Shown: positions 54,528 to 64,000 of the stretch, piece after piece
How positions within the stretch are numbered: position 1 is the first letter of the stretch
How the letters are laid out: each line of letters begins with the position of its first letter
Origin: Gymnogyps californianus
Taxonomy: Eukaryota; Chordata; Aves; Accipitriformes; Cathartidae
Direction: 5' to 3'
DNA: 64,000 bases
NCBI RefSeq assembly: GCF_018139145.2
Contig: NC_059500.1
Location: 57,563,580 to 57,627,579, forward strand
Notes under the pieces: model-generated
The model's input: the letters and a program-made list of their open reading frames with translations, nothing else
Database searches by the model: none
Told to the model about the DNA's origin: nothing
Translations under genes and position numbers: made by a program

Positions 54528-56762
54528 TTTTGATCAAGAGGGAAATAATTTTCTACATGAACCTCATAGCATGGCTTCATTAAGATGAGGAAGACACATG
54601 CAGGATCTGAAAATAATGTACTCATCCTCATTCTAGGCTGGGAATGTTGTCTTATGTAGTCCAAATTACTTCAATAAATATTACAGTGTACCTTCTCACA
54701 GCTTTGGGAAAGCCCTGGATATCATGCAAGAAAGCAGTCCACATATAGCATGGACAGATGACTTCTGGCTTTCAGGCAGTCTCTTGCCCTCTCATACAGA
54801 ATCTTCCTAGGTATTTCTGGATCATGTTTAATAACAAAAATTCTGTAGCACATATTACATAACTAAAAAATACAATAGAAATATAAAGATATCTGGAAAA
54901 AATAAAGCTTTTCACACTCTTACTCCTTCAGAACCAAAGATCGTCATAAGAGTAAGACAATAGAAAAGGCAAAGTCATAAGGATATTGACAGCCCTCAGT
55001 TATTAACTGACATTTTATGTAACAAGATGATTCATTATAGAAACCAGCAGCAATGAACTGTGATTATACAAAGCAAAACAAAACCTGCCAATAAGTCACC
55101 TAGGCTTTACTGAAGTCCCTCCCTCCCCAAAATACCACATAGATTTTTGTGCATATAAAGCACATACAGTATGCTATATGTGCATTTGTCTTTTGTGCTT
55201 TTTAGACATGCACAAAAACTGTGTGAATATCTTAGGAAGGTTGACAGTGAAATTCTGCGACTTGTTTAAAATTAAAGCAGTAACCCACATTGGTGATTCA
55301 AAGTTGTACACGTTCTTCCTCTTTTAAAGCAAGCAAATAAAAAGAGCCATATACATGTTATCAATACATGTATTTATAATTACACACTGATTCAGCAAGA
55401 AAAGTTAGCAGGAGAGAGCTAGTGTTAAATATTCAGCCTCATGGTGTTGCAACACTTTTTCACTTCAGTATATATTCAGAGCCTAGAACTTGGGCCATAA
55501 AAAGACTGTAGATCCTTCGTTCCAGCATGGAGTGCTCTATGCATGGTCACTTCTCCAACGTGGAATGCTCACCCAGTCTTGTTCCGGTCGCTGCAGGTAA
55601 GCAAAGACAAAAATACAGCACTGAAAAGTTTGAACACTAATAGGAAAACAAGAACTTGTTAAACACCTTAAACAGTATCAGCACTGCTATGATCACATTT
55701 GAACTGCTGGCTCATGACAGCCGTGTTTTTAATGGTTCACCTACACTAATTCTCTAACAATATACAATTAAAAATGTGAATCATTACAGGGCTACCTGTC
55801 ACAGAGGATAAAATGACTAAGACTTTTGGAGTCTGACATAATAAATAGAACCCAAAACCAGAGGTAGCCTGTGTCATGCATAGAAAAAGTGATAAAACTC
55901 ATTTTCAGATCATGCTGTAATACTAGAGCTACCAAATGGAATTCAATGGTTTGATACTTCATTATGTATAACTGTAGTGTATAAGAGTTTACACTAACAA
56001 AATTTAAGTGAAGCCTTACTTAGCACTAAGGCTTATGTCTGACAGATTCAGACAGGCCCAAAAGTGATCAAGAAATCCTCTTCTAACATCTATCATAATT
56101 TAAATGTTAAAATCATTTTAGATTAGCCCAATGACCTATACCATTAAAATACATCCACTGACTTCAGAAAGCATCTGTAAATCCCTTTTCTTTCTTAGGC
56201 TCATCAGAAAGGCTAAAAATTTAAGTCACAGCCTTTTAAATACTCCAGTAATTGACACGGGTCTGTGAGGAAAGTTCCATTAATAAAAATCCTAGATCAA
56301 AACTATTCTGTGAATATAAAAGAATACTTTGACCTTCATAACATTCTATCAAATATGCCGTTACAAGCAGAATTTAAGATATCAAAACCTCATGAGGCTC
56401 TAGAAACTTCAGTATGTATTCTTCTCAGAACAAGTGTAAAATGCTTGTGATAGCTGAGAAAAAACAGTACTTCATCCTTTTTTACTTTTACATTAGACAT
56501 GTATGCAAAAACTTACAAGATAAACTAGTAAAAGTCTACAAAAACTAATACTCAATAACTTGTGCAGACCTTATTTTTCATGCTAATAATACACATGAAT
56601 TACATGAATGTTTTAAAAAGTATATTGCATACATATATTAAAACTAAGCACTGAATTCATGCTAATCATGGTAAGACATTTCTAGATTGCATACTCCTGT
56701 TTGGCCTTAAATTTACAACAGTGAATCAAGAATGAAAAAACATGAATGTATACCTGCTAATA
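54528..56762 (-). other. Probable CERT1 3' untranslated region and downstream flank
   Basis: The sequence left of the CERT1 stop codon (56,763) is AT-rich with no long frame and should hold the 3' UTR; I could not fix the polyadenylation site. One exon-like segment at about 55,523-55,596 is described in the findings. Confidence 0.4.
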
Positions 56763-61871
<5,109 letters not shown>

Positions 61872-62693
61872 CTATTACAGGTTAAGAACAAGCAGATACT
61901 TCTGGCCTTCAGAAACAAAAGCCAAAATCTTGATTCAACTTCCAACTTCACTCTTTATGGGTACTTCCTATCCTTCCTTTGCACCTCTGAACTGTCAAAC
62001 CTCACTATTTCTACCTGACAGTTTTATTTCAGCATATAGGAACTTCCTTCAGGTATCTCTAAATAGAATTATAATGCACTGTAAGATATTCACTGAAAAG
62101 CATTTAAAAAGCTGAACAAAGGTGGGGGGATGGGGAAGAAGACAGACAAGGTCTAAAAAAGTGAATGCATATCAAAAGTCATATTGGAAGAGCAGTGAAG
62201 GAAACAGTCATGAACAAAGCATGCCTATTCTGTTTCATTGGCATCTTTGCGCAGTTGCCAGCTCGAAAAAACAAACAGAAATGCTTACATTCAAAAAAAC
62301 TATGATGATACAGAGACTCTACTATTATAAAACACTCATTTAAAAATTTAGCTAGACAGTGGTGTGCTTTTCTTAAAGGCCAAATATTTGATACATTTTT
62401 ATCAAGCTTTGGGAATACCTCATTTTTTAATTCCATATAATGTGCATGAAAATGGGTGCTGGGACAGGAAATGGATTTTTATTTTAAATCTACAATCTTA
62501 TTCTGTTTCTTTGGTTCCCCACCCCTCTCCAGATCCCACTCTCCCCCAAATAAAAATAGAAGCAAAAATATAAGGTATCCATTGCTGCATAATGTTTACA
62601 AGTACTGGAAACACTTTATTAACTTTTTTCCACCCAAAAGGTAGGTGACTACTAAAACTTGTCACAGCAAGTAAGTCCATGTGATTAACACTA

Positions 62694-63299
62694 TGTCCTG
62701 GTTTCGGCTGGGACAGAGTTAACTCTCTTCTTAGTAGCTGGTACAGTGCTGTGTTTTGGATTTAGTGTGAGAATACTGTTGATAACACTCTGATGTTTTA
62801 GGTGTTGCTAAGTAGCGCTTATCTTAAGCCAAGGACTTTTCAGTTTCCCATGCTCTGCCAGCAAGCAGGTGTGCAAGAAGCCGGGAGGGAGCATAGCCGG
62901 GGCAGCTGACCTGAACTAGCCAAAGGGGTATTCCATACCATGGAACGTCATGCCCAGTATATAAACGGGGGGCAGTTGGCTGGGAGGGGCGGATCACTGC
63001 TCAGGCATCAGTCAGCAGGTGGTGAGCAATTGCATTGTGCATCACTTGTCTTTTCTTGGGTATTATTTCTTCTTTTTTTTCGTTATATTCCTTTTCATTA
63101 CAATTATTATTGTTATATTATTATTATTATTCTTAGTTAGTAGGGTATTTTATTTTACTTTAGTTATTAAACTGTTCTTATCTCAACCCACGAGTTTTAC
63201 TTTTTTTTTTTTCCCTTTCCTCCTCCTCACCCCACTGGGAGGGGGGAGGGGGAAGCAGCTGCGTGGTGCTTAGTCACTGGCTGGGGTTAAACAACAACA
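62694..63299 (+). mobile_element. ERVL-type solo LTR in a CERT1 intron
   Basis: About 606 bp, beginning TGTCCTGGTTTCGGCTGGGA, with TATATAAA at about 62,957. The last bases have drifted (AACAACA in place of CATGACA). Flanks CACTA (62,689-62,693) and CACGA (63,300-63,304) differ by one base, consistent with an aged 5-bp duplication. Confidence 0.9.
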
Positions 63300-64000
63300 C
63301 ACGATTTTCCTGATTTACTAAAAATACTTTTTTTTCAAAAGGAAAAGCATTGCAAGCAAAGGTTAGTTAACTGACCAACACAAAGATAAGTCTAAGTAGT
63401 TCACAATCACAAGATTAATAGCCTGAACCCATAAATGGTTTTGCACAACTTAGAAAAATATGAAGCCTAGTGTGCATATAAAATAACATATAAAACATGT
63501 ATTTGAGCAAGTAGTACAACAAGTGGAAAGCAAAATTAAGGAATACTTAATAATCTTTTTCTGATATGATATAGAATTGAAAGATGTTATTTACTTTTAG
63601 TTTAAAGCAGTAATTTTGTTTGTACTATGTACTCCATGGGCAATACACTTAAGACCAGGAAGAAAAAAGGTAATTGAATCCAGTCAAAACCCTCAAAGTA
63701 CATCAACAAAATAAAATCCATTGGATGGAAATTCTAGTTTGTCTTATTAATTATAGACTTCTTTACAGAAGGAAAAGTTATCAGTCCAGTTTTTGGTTGT
63801 TTGGTTTTTTTTGTTGTTTTGGTTTTGAGTTATAATGAACTAAAAACACCCACAAGATTTGTGTTTCTGCTTTTAGACAGGCCATCTTTTCCTGCCAGTT
63901 ACTAGCAGGTTTCCTACAAAAGATTCTTCTAAATAGAAGAATTTTTTTTTTCCACTGAAACAGTTACAGTACAATCCAAACCAGGTAAGAATGTGGGCTA

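Noticed and set aside
55510..55526. 14-base match to the anticodon region of tRNA-Tyr (GACTGTAGATCCTT)
   Set aside because: No acceptor stem, D arm or T arm surrounds it, so it is probably chance.

Overview
The window is vertebrate nuclear DNA, and the repeats point to a bird. There are several CR1 LINE copies, one of them close to full length and carrying the CR1-type ORF1 esterase, endonuclease and reverse transcriptase. There are also about 600-bp TG...CA solo LTRs flanked by 5-bp target duplications, as in ERVL-type elements. Genes are split into small exons with GT/AG borders, and two CpG islands are present.

Positions about 500 to 48,700 hold most of ANKRD31 on the minus strand, with the C-terminal part beyond the left edge. 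I placed 19 exons by splice signals and continuity of codon phase, plus one doubtful one. Exon 1 lies in a CpG island at 48.4-48.9 kb. A large acidic exon lies at 31.8-32.5 kb. Two blocks of ankyrin repeats, each built from three exons, lie at 25.4/21.3/18.7 kb and 4.2/3.2/1.1 kb. The exon linking the blocks (10,346-11,770) is broken: it shows four in-frame stops and at least three changes of reading frame, while all other placed exons are open and in phase.

Positions 48.9 to 56 kb are largely non-coding. A second, very GC-rich island (50.4-51.7 kb) has three CCAAT boxes and plus-strand splice donors. In other vertebrates HMGCR lies between ANKRD31 and CERT1 on the opposite strand, so this island may be its promoter and non-coding first exon. 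No HMGCR coding exon is visible. A run of exactly 500 N (54,028-54,527), which looks like a scaffold join of arbitrary length, sits where they should be.

Positions 56.7 to 61.7 kb carry the last six coding exons of CERT1 (ceramide transfer protein, formerly COL4A3BP) on the minus strand. They encode nearly all of the START lipid-binding domain and the stop codon, all in phase. The rest of the gene lies beyond the right edge.

Mobile elements add the other structure: a near-complete CR1 at 14.5-18.05 kb set inside degenerate CCTAA-rich sequence; a nearly identical 1.15-kb CR1 copy at 36.25-37.40 kb nested in an older CR1; solo LTRs at 34.3 and 62.7 kb; and an inverted LTR pair at 24.1-25.0 kb bounded by one 5-bp duplication. 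I saw no CRISPR array, rRNA or convincing tRNA gene.
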